The notes: generated by a model not told the origin, from the sequence alone. 18,602 nt of DNA from Chitinophagaceae bacterium UBA4412 (GCA_002400445.1 DGQO01000180.1:22826-41427); one strand, 5' to 3'. Counted from the first letter of the stretch, positions 6,329 to 13,995 are shown. Numbers and translations: made by a program.

Positions 6329-7876
6329 TTGACTAAGGAGCTCATCATTAATGTATTGCCGCAAGGGGTGGATATCGCTTTGCTGGAAGACAAAAAACTG
6401 GTGGAGTTGCACAGCGAAAAAGCTGATGCCAACTTTGCTGTGGGAGATCTTTACCTGGGCAAAGTGAAAAAACTGATTCCTGGCCTTAATGCTGCGTTTG
6501 TAGATGTTGGATTTGAAAAAGACGCTTTTCTTCACTATACTGATCTTAGCCCTTACGTTCGCTCCATTCTTAAGTTTACGCATACGGCCATGAATGATAA
6601 GAGTGAGCAGGGTGCGGATTTTACAAAATTCCAGGTAGAACCCGAGATTATAAAAACGGGTAAGATTACCGAAGTATTGAACGGCAGGCCGAATATTCTC
6701 GTGCAAATTCTTAAGGAGCCGATTGCAGCTAAGGGCCCTCGCCTGAGTTGCGAACTCTCCCTCGCTGGCCGCTTCGTAGTAGTTACACCTTTCAACGACA
6801 TTGTAGCTGTTTCCCGCAAAATTCACTCGTCTGATGAACGTAAAAGGCTGCAGAAGCTCATTGAAGCCATTAAGCCTAAAAATTTAGGCGTGATTGTGCG
6901 CACTGCAGCAGAAGGAAAACATACGGCCGAAATGCATGAAGACCTGCTAAGCCTGGTGGCCACCTGGAAAACCATACAAACAAATCTTAAGGGCGCTGTG
7001 CCGCCGGCAAAGATCCTGAGTGAGCAGGGAAAAGCTGCCAGTATTTTGCGTGATTTGCTCAATGATGATTTTAATCGCATTGTAGTAAACGACAAGAATA
7101 TATTTGCAGACACCAGGAATTATATTCAGCGCATCTCCCCAGACAAAACAGACATTGTTTCCTACTATAATAACGGTACTCCCATTTTCGACAATTTTGG
7201 TATAACCAAGCAAGTAAAAGCTGCTTTTGGCAAAACAGTAAACTTGCCAAGTGGCGCTTACCTTATCATAGAACATACCGAGGCATTGCACGTTATTGAT
7301 GTTAATAGTGGCTATAAAAGTGTAAGTAATAACCAGGAGCAAAATGCCTTGGAAACCAACCTGGAAGCGGCAGAAGAAATTGCCCGACAGCTTCGTCTCA
7401 GGGATCTTGGAGGCATTATCGTGGTCGACTTTATCGACATGAAGCTGCTGGAAAATAAGAAAAAACTGGCAGATGCCATGGACCAGTTTATGCGGACAGA
7501 CAGGGCTAAACATGCAGTTCTTGCTATCACTAAATTTGGCCTGATGCAAATTACACGGCAGCGCATGAAGCCGGAAATGAACATCAACACAAGCGAAGTT
7601 TGCCCAAGCTGCCAGGGTACCGGCAAAATATCAAGCACCCTCATCTTAGAAGATGAAATTGCTAAAAACCTGAGTTATCTTATTATGCAGAAGCATAAAG
7701 GAATGACTATAGAAGTGCACCCTATCCTGTACACCTACCTAACTTCTGGCTTTCCAAGCCGCCGGCTTAAATGGCGATGGAAGTATAAGCAGAAAATAAA
7801 AATCAAACCAAACAGCAACAATTACCTCACGGAGTTTCGTTTTTTTGATGAGCAGGACGAGGAAATTAAATTATAA
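6329..7876 (+). CDS. rng: Ribonuclease E/G family protein
   Basis: About 515 residues from the chosen start. It is a single-strand-specific endoribonuclease for rRNA processing and mRNA decay. An S1-like RNA-binding domain lies at about 20-115, carrying G-D-L-Y-L-G-K-V and G-L-N-A-A-F-V-D-V-G. The DNase I-like catalytic domain holds the Mg2+ aspartates in H-V-I-D-V-N-S-G (about Asp324) and I-V-V-D-F-I-D-M (about Asp367). The Zn-link C-P-S-C-Q-G-T-G follows (Cys425, Cys428). The E. coli RNase E C-terminal scaffold is absent, so it has RNase G length. I chose TTG 6329 because it gives M-T-K-E-L-I-I-N, the usual Bacteroidetes N-terminus. An in-frame GTG at 6275 would add 18 unconserved residues and put the start between two hairpins. 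It is the last gene of the HU-TPR-COX24 run; a terminator follows immediately. Confidence 0.93.
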   Translation: MTKELIINVLPQGVDIALLEDKKLVELHSEKADANFAVGDLYLGKVKKLIPGLNAAFVDVGFEKDAFLHYTDLSPYVRSILKFTHTAMNDKSEQGADFTKFQVEPEIIKTGKITEVLNGRPNILVQILKEPIAAKGPRLSCELSLAGRFVVVTPFNDIVAVSRKIHSSDERKRLQKLIEAIKPKNLGVIVRTAAEGKHTAEMHEDLLSLVATWKTIQTNLKGAVPPAKILSEQGKAASILRDLLNDDFNRIVVNDKNIFADTRNYIQRISPDKTDIVSYYNNGTPIFDNFGITKQVKAAFGKTVNLPSGAYLIIEHTEALHVIDVNSGYKSVSNNQEQNALETNLEAAEEIARQLRLRDLGGIIVVDFIDMKLLENKKKLADAMDQFMRTDRAKHAVLAITKFGLMQITRQRMKPEMNINTSEVCPSCQGTGKISSTLILEDEIAKNLSYLIMQKHKGMTIEVHPILYTYLTSGFPSRRLKWRWKYKQKIKIKPNSNNYLTEFRFFDEQDEEIKL

Positions 7877-7900
7877 AGCTTTGAACTGGTTCAAAGTTTT
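7875..7900 (+). terminator. Intrinsic terminator after rng
   Basis: CTTTGAAC at 7879-7886 pairs with GTTCAAAG at 7889-7896, followed by TTTT; the stem can be extended outward by G-U and A-U pairs (AAAG with TTTT) to overlap the rng stop codon. The small apical loop probably opens to CTGG. It is AT-rich and fairly weak. Confidence 0.6.
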
Positions 7901-7903
7901 AAA

Positions 7904-7978
7904 CTACCTGCCGGACATTTTCTGCTTCGTATTTGGGATGGCGAGAAAAATGAATCTGCCAAATTTATCATCCAGTAA
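7904..7978 (+). pseudogene. Remnant of a type IX secretion C-terminal sorting domain
   Basis: One plus-strand frame reads L-P-A-G-H-F-L-L-R-I-W-D-G-E-K-N-E-S-A-K-F-I-I-Q and then TAA at 7976-7978. This has the form of the last strands of a T9SS type A sorting domain (L-P-x-G-x-Y-x-L-x-I-x-D-G, then K-F-I, then stop). Only the final 24 codons, perhaps 33 with preceding residues, remain of a domain of about 75; no start codon or passenger is present. It happens to be in frame with rng across the rng stop codon. It looks like the 3' end of a deleted secreted-protein gene. Chance resemblance cannot be excluded at this length, but the family pattern and correctly placed stop argue against it. Confidence 0.5.
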
Positions 7979-8169
7979 AATCCTAATCGTATATAAAGAG
8001 CCCTTGTAAAAAAGAGGGTATTTTACATATGCCTAATTGAATGAATTAAGCGTAAGTCGTCAGTCTTGCCCACACATGTAAGATTTAAAGAAATGGCTAA
8101 ATGCAGCTATGGAGATATTTCAGGCAATTCTTATTTAAGTTTTATGCTTATATATTAAAGCAAACCGGC
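7979..8169. other. Intergenic spacer without recognisable gene
   Basis: An AT-rich stretch between the T9SS-tail remnant and the tig terminator. I read both strands and found no convincing coding frame, RNA gene or repeat. CCCT/AGGG around 8003-8020 could form a weak hairpin. Decayed remains of the gene that once carried the T9SS tail would not be expected here, as this lies downstream of its stop. Confidence 0.5.
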
Positions 8170-8207
8170 TCATAAATAAATAGGCTGCTCTTTGGGAGAC
8201 AGCCTAT
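8170..8207 (-). terminator. Intrinsic terminator of tig
   Basis: On the minus strand ATAGGCTG (8207-8200) pairs perfectly with CAGCCTAT (8187-8180). Inner CTC/GAG pairing crosses a single bulge with a CCAAA loop, followed by TTATTTATG. It lies 23 bp beyond the tig stop and is a strong rho-independent terminator shape. Confidence 0.85.
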
Positions 8208-8229
8208 CATAACTCAACAATTTTATTTA

Positions 8230-9597
8230 TTAATGCTCATGATGGTGCTGCATGCCCACCAGTTCATCGGCCGTTACTTTCTTTTCTGCAGGATTTGTTT
8301 GTGCCGCTGCAAAATCAAAAACTTTACTGGTGATGAGCCGGCGATAGGTAGCTTCAATTTGCTTTTCGTCTTTCATCATCCGATCAAGGTAACTGTCCAG
8401 CCAACTTAAATCACCATCCATATTCATCTGGCCAAAATAACGCATTACTTCTCCCTTCATACTATCCCGCAATTCTTCTGCACCCACTTCCAGTTTATTT
8501 TCTGTAATCAGCCGATCGCTGATTAATGTCCATTTCAATTGACTGCTAAAACTCGGGAACTCCGCCTCAGCCTGTTCTGCAGTTTTCGCTTCTTCTCCTC
8601 CTGTTTGTAACCAGCGCTTCAGAAAAGATTCCGGGAATTCCATTTTTGTTTCCTCTAGCAAGTAATGATATAACTGATCATGCAATTGATTGCTGCTTTG
8701 GGCATCCCAATAAGCAATCATCTCTGTTTTGAGTGCGGCCTTCACCTCATCAAGTGTTTTATACTCTTTACCTGGAAAAATTTCTGCAAAAAAGGCTTCA
8801 TCTAATTCCCGCTTTTCTACCAGGCCAATTTTTACAATCTCCATTTTAAAATAACTGCTCATAGCTTCAGTAGAATGTGCATCAATGCCCAGGTCGTGAC
8901 CAAGCGCATGTAATTTTTCGCCTTCAAAAGCTACGTTTAGTTGCTCAATAATACTATCGCCCACTTTCATACCCATGAGCTTTTGCTGCACCGCTGGCGT
9001 AAAATATTTTAAGATTACAGAATTCTCCTTTACAGCGCCGGTTTCTTTTGGTGCGCCTGCTGCATCCGTTTCCGTAAAAAGAATATTGAGCACATTTTCT
9101 TCATTTTCTATTACTTCCGGCTCCGTCATGTTTCCGCCTTTAATCTGCATACGGGAAATTTCTTCATCCAGCATAGCATCTGTTACTTCCACCACATGTT
9201 TTGTGAGCGGCGCTTTTGCCAGGTCTGGAATTTCAAAAACGGGTTTCAACCCAATTTCAAAATCAAAACTTACGTCTTCAGGCTTGTTCATATCCAGGCC
9301 GCCAATATCGTTGGTGAGCGGCAGGGGCTGCGCAAAAATTTCAGGTTTTTCCGTATTGAGCCAGGTATGTAATTCCCGCTCTACCGTTCTAAGTACTTCA
9401 TCAGAAAAAATGCCAGGGCCGTACATTTTCTTAATCATGCCTGCAGGTACCATACCCTTTCTAAAACCGGGGATATTAGCCGTTTTGCTATACTCCTTTA
9501 CCTTTTTTTCAAAGGCGGGGAGGTAATCTTCTTTATTAATTTTCACCGTGAGTTTATCGGTTAATAACCCGGTGTTCTCTCTTACAACTGTTGCCAT
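8230..9597 (-). CDS. tig: Trigger factor (ribosome-associated chaperone)
   Basis: A 455-residue trigger factor. The N-terminal ribosome-binding domain has the signature N-I-P-G-F-R-K-G-M-V-P at about 41-51. The middle region (about 150-260), where E. coli has its FKBP-type prolyl isomerase, is shortened and lacks obvious FKBP active-site residues, so isomerase activity is doubtful. The C-terminal SurA-like helical chaperone domain follows. It binds nascent chains at the exit tunnel. The last residues, Q-H-H-H-E-H, are histidine-rich and could bind metal. I chose ATG 9595-9597 (M-A-T-V-V-R-E-N) because the family starts there; the 25 further upstream in-frame codons run into repeat-like DNA and are not conserved-looking. 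It has its own terminator and is preceded by an unusual repeat-rich leader after tRNA-Leu. Confidence 0.93.
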   Translation of the reverse strand: MATVVRENTGLLTDKLTVKINKEDYLPAFEKKVKEYSKTANIPGFRKGMVPAGMIKKMYGPGIFSDEVLRTVERELHTWLNTEKPEIFAQPLPLTNDIGGLDMNKPEDVSFDFEIGLKPVFEIPDLAKAPLTKHVVEVTDAMLDEEISRMQIKGGNMTEPEVIENEENVLNILFTETDAAGAPKETGAVKENSVILKYFTPAVQQKLMGMKVGDSIIEQLNVAFEGEKLHALGHDLGIDAHSTEAMSSYFKMEIVKIGLVEKRELDEAFFAEIFPGKEYKTLDEVKAALKTEMIAYWDAQSSNQLHDQLYHYLLEETKMEFPESFLKRWLQTGGEEAKTAEQAEAEFPSFSSQLKWTLISDRLITENKLEVGAEELRDSMKGEVMRYFGQMNMDGDLSWLDSYLDRMMKDEKQIEATYRRLITSKVFDFAAAQTNPAEKKVTADELVGMQHHHEH

Positions 9598-9604
9598 GGT
9601 TTGC

Positions 9605-9697
9605 GTTGAAATTTTAAAAAAGTAAAAAGTTGATAAGAAAAGCGTTTCATGCGAGCCAAAAAGCTGTAACATTTCAACCTCTTAACTTATCAACTTT
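9605..9697 (-). repeat. Interleaved inverted repeats and phased 8-nt repeats in the tig leader
   Basis: On the plus strand AAAGTTGATAAG (9626-9637) is a perfect 12-bp inverted repeat of CTTATCAACTTT (9686-9697). GTTGAAAT (9605-9612) is an 8-bp inverted repeat of ATTTCAAC (9671-9678). The two pairs interleave, which in the tig mRNA is a pseudoknot topology. The right part is also an exact 8-nt phase of units ending in AAC: CTGTAAC, ATTTCAAC, CTCTTAAC, TTATCAAC (9664-9694). It fills most of the 105 bp between tRNA-Leu and tig. It could be a dispersed intergenic repeat, a tRNA terminator (the left arm is followed by T-rich DNA on the minus strand), or a leader structure. Confidence 0.65.
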
Positions 9698-9702
9698 GCC
9701 TG

Positions 9703-9785
9703 TGCGGATGATAGGGGTCGAACCTACATGGATTACTCCGCTAGATCCTAAGTCTAGTGCGTCTGCCAATTTCGCCACATCCGCA
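9703..9785 (-). tRNA. tRNA-Leu (anticodon UAG)
   Basis: An 83-base class II tRNA on the minus strand. Acceptor arms TGCGGAT and ATCCGCA pair fully. The D-arm region has G-G-C-G-A-A-A-T-T-G-G-C-A-G-A-C, as in bacterial tRNA-Leu. The anticodon stem CTAGA/TCTAG encloses the loop CTTAGGA, giving anticodon TAG (UAG in RNA, at 9748-9750), which reads CUN leucine codons. The variable arm is long and the T-arm is GTAGG-TTCGACC-CCTAT. CCA is not encoded. It has a strong promoter upstream and tig downstream on the same strand. Confidence 0.96.
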
Positions 9786-9801
9786 GTGCTATATTGGGCG
9801 G

Positions 9802-9832
9802 CAAATGTAGGGCATTACTCATAATAAAACAA
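9802..9832 (-). promoter_or_regulatory. Bacteroidetes-type promoter of tRNA-Leu
   Basis: The minus strand has TTG at 9832-9830, a 20-bp spacer, and TACATTTG at 9809-9802, a perfect match to the Bacteroidetes sigma-A consensus (TTG, 19-21 bp, TAnnTTTG). The box ends 16 bases before the mature tRNA 5' end, leaving a short 5' trailer for RNase P. Confidence 0.85.
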
Positions 9833-10014
9833 CCGGGGAATAAACTTATCCTGTGAAATTTCCGCAAAAAGCAGGGCAAGTACCTGATTGGCCCGCCATG
9901 CTGAAACGGGAGCCTTATTACACCGCAACAGGGAAGACGTATTGTATAAGCTTTTGAAAAAAAGACGCTGGCTGCACAGTGCCTTACTATTTTAATTTAA
10001 ATTCGTAACCATTC

Positions 10015-12252
10015 ATGCAAACACAAGAAATACTTCCCTTATACGCCGCCTCCGAAGAAGAGGAAAAAAAAGAGATTCTTCGCCAATACCGTGGACTCCT
10101 CCGTGTGCTCAAAACAAAGATGAAACCGGGGGATAAAATCCTGCTGCGCACTGCGTTTGAAATGGCTGTAGAGGCCCATAAAACCATGCGTCGTAAGAGT
10201 GGCGAACCTTATATCCTGCATCCGCTGGCCGTGGCCAAAATATGTGTAGAAGAAATTGGCCTTGGTATCCGAAGTACGATTTGTGCACTGCTGCATGATA
10301 CGGTAGAAGATACAGACATTAGTCTCGATGATATCAGCCGGGAATTTGGCCCTGAGATCACCCGCATTGTAGATGGGCTTACCAAGATTTCAAGCGTGAT
10401 GGACGCTAACACATCTCAACAGGCCGAGAATTTTAAAAAAATCCTGCTTACGCTTACAGATGATCCAAGGGTAATCCTGATAAAACTGGCTGATCGCCTG
10501 CACAATATGCGCACGATGGACAGTATGAAGAGGGAGAAACAACTCAAAATTTCCTCTGAAACCGTTTATGTATATGCGCCCCTTGCACATCGTATGGGCC
10601 TGTATTCTATAAAAACGGAAATGGAAGACCTGGCTATGAAATACATGGAGCCAGATACCTATCGATACATTGCCCAAAAACTACAGGACACCAGGCGGGA
10701 ACGAAACCGCTATATCAATGATTTTATCCGCCCGCTAAAAGGGAAACTGGAGAAAACAGGTTTCAGTTTTGAAATATACGGCCGGCCAAAAAGCATTCAC
10801 TCCATTTGGAATAAGATAAAAAAGAAGGGCGTTTCCTTTGAAGAAGTGTACGACCTCTTTGCCATAAGAATTATTGTAGATGCTGCGCCTGAAAAAGAGA
10901 AAGAAGAGTGCTGGAAAGTGTACAGTATCATTACAGATGCCTACAACCCTTCTCCAGAGCGGCTTAGAGACTGGCTGAGCAATCCCAAAAGTAATGGCTA
11001 CGAGGCCTTGCATACCACGGTGATGGGGCCACAAGGTAAGTGGGTAGAAGTGCAAATACGCACCAAGCGCATGAATGAAATTGCAGAAAAAGGCCTTGCT
11101 GCACATTGGAAATATAAAGAAGGAACCAATGATGAAAGTCGCTTTGAAAAATGGTTTCACCAGATAAGGGAAGCCCTGGGCAACCAGGATAGCAATTCCC
11201 TGGACTTTTTGCAGGATTTCAAGACCTCTTTTCTTACAGAAGAAATCTACGTGTACACGCCAAAAGGAGATGTAAAAATGCTGCCTGTTGGTGCTACTGC
11301 ACTCGACTTTGCCTTTAGCGTACACACGGCGGTAGGCAGTAAATGTATTGGTGCCAAAGTGAACCATAAACTGGTGCCCATCAGCCATAAACTGCGCAGT
11401 GGCGATCAGATTGAAATCATTACGAGTGCTAAACAGAAACCCAATACGGAGTGGCTGAACTTTGTAGTAACCAGCAAGGCAAAAGCTAAGATTAAAGACA
11501 CTCTTAAAGAAGAAAAGCGCACCATTGCAGAAGATGGGCGCTACATTCTGCAGAGAAAAATGGAAGCAATGCATGCTTCCATGAGCCAGGCAAACCTTGA
11601 AGAATTGGCCACATTTTACAAGTTGAATAGTTCACTCGATCTGCTTTATGAAATTGCCATCAAGAAAATTGACCTGAAAGAGCTAAAAGAATTTACGGTG
11701 CACGGCGATAAAATTATGGCTCCGAAGCCGGTAAAAATCCCGGAAGAAAAACCCCTGGTGGAAACCCCGCATCGCACCGCTGCTGCTAAGAAAGATGCAG
11801 AATTGATCATTTTTGGGGAAAGCAGCGATAAGATTATGTACACCCTGGCAAATTGTTGCAAACCTATTCCAGGCGATGACGTGTTTGGCTTTATCAGTGC
11901 CGGGGAAGGATTAAAAATTCACCGCACCACTTGCCCAAATGCCACAAGGCTGATGGCCAATTATGGCCACCGGGTGGTAAAAACCAAATGGGCAAAAAAC
12001 AAAGAAATTTCATTCCTTACCGGCCTTAAGATCGTGGGGCTGGATGATGTGGGTGTGATTCATAAAATTACCAACCTGATAAGCGGAGAAATGAAAGTAA
12101 ATATTTCTGCCATGACCATTGAAGCAAAGGATGGTATTTTTAGGGGCAACGTAAAAATGTTTGTACATGATAAGGAAGAACTAGATGACCTTGTGGATCA
12201 ATTATTGCGATTGCCCGGCATTGAAAGAGTAGATCGATATGACACAGAATAA
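10015..12252 (+). CDS. RelA/SpoT-family bifunctional (p)ppGpp synthetase/hydrolase
   Basis: A full-length 745-residue long RSH enzyme that makes and degrades the alarmone (p)ppGpp in the stringent response. The HD hydrolase domain (about 40-200) has the metal motif H94-D95 in L-L-H-D-T-V-E-D, with R-K-S-G-E-P-Y-I-L-H-P upstream. The synthetase domain (about 240-365) has Y-G-R-P-K-S-I-H-S-I-W and N-G-Y-E-A-L-H. The motif that separates bifunctional (R-x-K-D) from synthetase-only (E-x-D-D) enzymes reads R-L-R-D at 315-318, so it is of the bifunctional class with Lys to Arg. A TGS domain follows at about 408-470, then a Zn-finger-like region (Cys613, Cys614, His635, Cys639) and an ACT domain at about 668-742. 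The intact HD motif agrees with bifunctionality. ATG 10015 is the natural start; the upstream TAAATTCG is a poor -7 match. Confidence 0.94.
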   Translation: MQTQEILPLYAASEEEEKKEILRQYRGLLRVLKTKMKPGDKILLRTAFEMAVEAHKTMRRKSGEPYILHPLAVAKICVEEIGLGIRSTICALLHDTVEDTDISLDDISREFGPEITRIVDGLTKISSVMDANTSQQAENFKKILLTLTDDPRVILIKLADRLHNMRTMDSMKREKQLKISSETVYVYAPLAHRMGLYSIKTEMEDLAMKYMEPDTYRYIAQKLQDTRRERNRYINDFIRPLKGKLEKTGFSFEIYGRPKSIHSIWNKIKKKGVSFEEVYDLFAIRIIVDAAPEKEKEECWKVYSIITDAYNPSPERLRDWLSNPKSNGYEALHTTVMGPQGKWVEVQIRTKRMNEIAEKGLAAHWKYKEGTNDESRFEKWFHQIREALGNQDSNSLDFLQDFKTSFLTEEIYVYTPKGDVKMLPVGATALDFAFSVHTAVGSKCIGAKVNHKLVPISHKLRSGDQIEIITSAKQKPNTEWLNFVVTSKAKAKIKDTLKEEKRTIAEDGRYILQRKMEAMHASMSQANLEELATFYKLNSSLDLLYEIAIKKIDLKELKEFTVHGDKIMAPKPVKIPEEKPLVETPHRTAAAKKDAELIIFGESSDKIMYTLANCCKPIPGDDVFGFISAGEGLKIHRTTCPNATRLMANYGHRVVKTKWAKNKEISFLTGLKIVGLDDVGVIHKITNLISGEMKVNISAMTIEAKDGIFRGNVKMFVHDKEELDDLVDQLLRLPGIERVDRYDTE

Positions 12253-12300
12253 GCCAGTTCCAAAAACTGGACATTACAAAACCATCCAAAAAATAAACAC

Positions 12301-12633
12301 ATGCAAGAGTTAATTAACCAGCTTACCAGTAAGGCAGGCATTTCTACGGAGCAAGCAGCAAAAGTTTTAGAAACCATTAAAGAATTTGTAAAAGAAAAAT
12401 TTCCCATGATGGGCGGGGCTGTAGATAACTTACTAGGCGGCGATGCCACACCTGGTACTACCGCTGCTGCTGCAGGAGCCCCGGGTTTCCTCGATAAAAT
12501 CAGCGATATGATTCCAGGCGAAACGGGTGAGAAAATTGAAAATTTTGCCAAACAAGCAGCCAATAAAGCAGAAGATGCCTTTGATGATGTGAAGGGTAAA
12601 ATTTCTGGTATGTTTGGAGATGACAAAAAATAA
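12301..12633 (+). CDS. Small hypothetical protein with Gly/Ala-rich linker
   Basis: A 110-residue soluble protein I cannot assign to a named family with confidence. Residues 1-45 are helical (M-Q-E-L-I-N-Q-L-T-S-K-A-G-I-S, then a basic helix), with a resemblance to small DUF2267/DUF937-like helical proteins. A Gly/Ala/Thr linker lies near 47-63 and an amphipathic, charged C-terminal half (K-I-E-N-F-A-K-Q-A-A-N-K-A-E-D-A-F) near 75-105. There is no signal peptide or membrane segment. It lies 48 bp after the Rel gene on the same strand and is followed by a strong terminator, so it is probably the last gene of that transcript. Codon use resembles its neighbours. A CCAGTT/AACTGG hairpin (12254-12270) sits in the gap. 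Confidence 0.7.
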   Translation: MQELINQLTSKAGISTEQAAKVLETIKEFVKEKFPMMGGAVDNLLGGDATPGTTAAAAGAPGFLDKISDMIPGETGEKIENFAKQAANKAEDAFDDVKGKISGMFGDDKK

Positions 12634-12661
12634 TTTGTATCCCTTTTTAATGAATGATTTT

Positions 12662-12695
12662 TTAAAACAGCACGCAGATTTGTGTGCTGTTTTAA
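12662..12695. terminator. Bidirectional intrinsic terminator
   Basis: AAAACAGCAC (12664-12673) pairs perfectly with GTGCTGTTTT (12684-12693) around a 10-nt loop, with two further A-T pairs outside. T-rich tails occur on the plus strand (TTTTAATTTT). It sits between the convergent small-protein gene and the glycosyltransferase gene, whose stop is 2 bp away, and should serve both. Confidence 0.85.
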
Positions 12696-12697
12696 TT

Positions 12698-13927
12698 TTA
12701 TACACTACCTGGAAATGAATTTGCGTCTTGCAAAAGCCTTTCATAGATCTGGTTAAGCTGCCGACCCACACTAGCGTAACTGAATAGCGCTTTAGCGTTC
12801 TCTGCAATGTCTGCCCTGTTGTAACGGCCCTGGTTCACATACATGTTTTCCAAAGCTTCCAGCAATGCAGCTTCATCTTCATTGACCACTAAAATGCCGT
12901 TCTGTGCTGAGATCACTTCTGCAATACCTCCCACCTTTGTACTGATGACCGGTACAGCGCAGCAAAGGCTTTCTAAAATTACACAAGGCAAATTTTCATA
13001 GCGGCTAAAGAGCACTAGCGCATCAGCGGTACGAAGAATTCGGGCTACCTCATCATAATGCACACTGCCCGTAAATTGTACGATTTGCTCAAGGCCAAGG
13101 CTTTTAGCAAAACCCATAATTCCTGCTGGAACAGGCCCCACCATGAGCAACTCCACATTATTATGCTGCTTTGCGAAAGCGGCAAAACTGCGCAACAACC
13201 CTTCAGGATTCTTTTGATAATACATGGTAGAAATATGCACAAAGCGAAATGTTCCTGCATCGCTTTTTCCAGGCAGATAATAAAACTTTTCGGTATCCAC
13301 CACATTGGGCACAACCGTAGCTGGAAGCGGGCCAGCAAAAGCTATTACACGTTCCAGAAGACTTTGGGTTACAGGAATAAACATGGCCGTGTGCCGAAGC
13401 ACTTTCCGTACAATGAATTTAAAAACCGGGTTTCGCTTTTTAAAATATCCAGGGTCTTCCGGGTAGTAAATTGTCCAGTGTTCGGAAAGGCAGTAAGGAA
13501 TTTCCCATTGCTTGCTCAGTAGCATGGCCGCCCAGCCACCCCGTAATACGATATAAGCATGCAAGAGTTTGGGTTTGCCAAATTGATGTATAATTTGCGC
13601 AGCGTATTTTTTAAGCAATTGTAAAAAACGGAGATTGGAAACAAACGGTGCAGCTACATGGGTGGAAGCGGGATACACAACAATAATCTCCGCAAGAGTT
13701 TGGGATACTTGCATAAAACGCTCCTCCACCTGTTTTAAATTCCCCGTAAGATCTTTAGTGATATAAAGCACTAACTGTGGCACGTATAAGCTGGCTGCAA
13801 TTACATGGCGCTGATTAAAGTCGCCGGGTGATGCGTCTTGCCAGGTAGGATACCATCCGGGCAGTACGAGCACATAATCCTTTCCCGAAAGGGTAAGTTC
13901 TTTAATGTGCGACAGGCCATTGCTCAT
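12698..13927 (-). CDS. Glycosyltransferase family 4 (GT-B fold)
   Basis: A 409-residue GT4-type retaining glycosyltransferase. The N-terminal acceptor half begins V-L-V-L-P-G-W-Y-P-T at about 18-27 with the D-F-N-Q-R-H block common in such enzymes. The C-terminal nucleotide-sugar half has F-V-H-I-S-T-M-Y-Y-Q-K-N-P-E-G-L-L-R-S-F at about 229-248 and the E-x7-E motif (Glu311 to Glu319), followed by G-x-P-V-I-S-T-K-V-G-G-I-A-E-like donor-binding residues. It transfers a sugar from a nucleotide donor to a glycan or lipid; the substrate cannot be read from sequence. Start ATG is at 13925-13927. A polysaccharide flippase lies 4 kb upstream on the same strand, but genes unrelated to glycans intervene, so a shared pathway is only suggested. 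Confidence 0.9.
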   Translation of the reverse strand: MSNGLSHIKELTLSGKDYVLVLPGWYPTWQDASPGDFNQRHVIAASLYVPQLVLYITKDLTGNLKQVEERFMQVSQTLAEIIVVYPASTHVAAPFVSNLRFLQLLKKYAAQIIHQFGKPKLLHAYIVLRGGWAAMLLSKQWEIPYCLSEHWTIYYPEDPGYFKKRNPVFKFIVRKVLRHTAMFIPVTQSLLERVIAFAGPLPATVVPNVVDTEKFYYLPGKSDAGTFRFVHISTMYYQKNPEGLLRSFAAFAKQHNNVELLMVGPVPAGIMGFAKSLGLEQIVQFTGSVHYDEVARILRTADALVLFSRYENLPCVILESLCCAVPVISTKVGGIAEVISAQNGILVVNEDEAALLEALENMYVNQGRYNRADIAENAKALFSYASVGRQLNQIYERLLQDANSFPGSV

Positions 13928-13931
13928 ATGG

Positions 13932-13956
13932 TAAAATTAATGCACCCGGTGTGCAT
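13932..13956 (-). promoter_or_regulatory. Possible weak -7 box and small inverted repeat before the GT4 gene
   Basis: The minus strand reads TAATTTTA at 13939-13932 (TAnnTTTG with G to A), then CCAT and the ATG, again a four-base gap. Directly upstream, ATGCAC (13940-13945) and GTGCAT (13951-13956) form a perfect 6-bp inverted repeat with a 5-nt spacer. No exact TTG is at the -33 distance (TTC is). Tentative. Confidence 0.25.
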
Positions 13957-13995
13957 CCTGAATTTAAGGAACTGACTTTGCCAGATATGGAAATG

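Noticed and set aside
7979..8169. Short frames in the rng-tig spacer
   Set aside because: None has a recognisable motif, plausible start context or useful length.
9598..9672. 25-codon extension of trigger factor
   Set aside because: It reads through the repeat-rich leader; M-A-T-V-V-R at 9597 matches the family start.
10735..11574. 279-codon minus-strand frame inside the Rel gene
   Set aside because: Shadow of a strongly conserved gene; the translation is Phe/Cys-rich with no family features.
12254..12270. CCAGTT/AACTGG hairpin as terminator between rel and the small gene
   Set aside because: Only 6 bp and no T-tract; treated as a minor structure.
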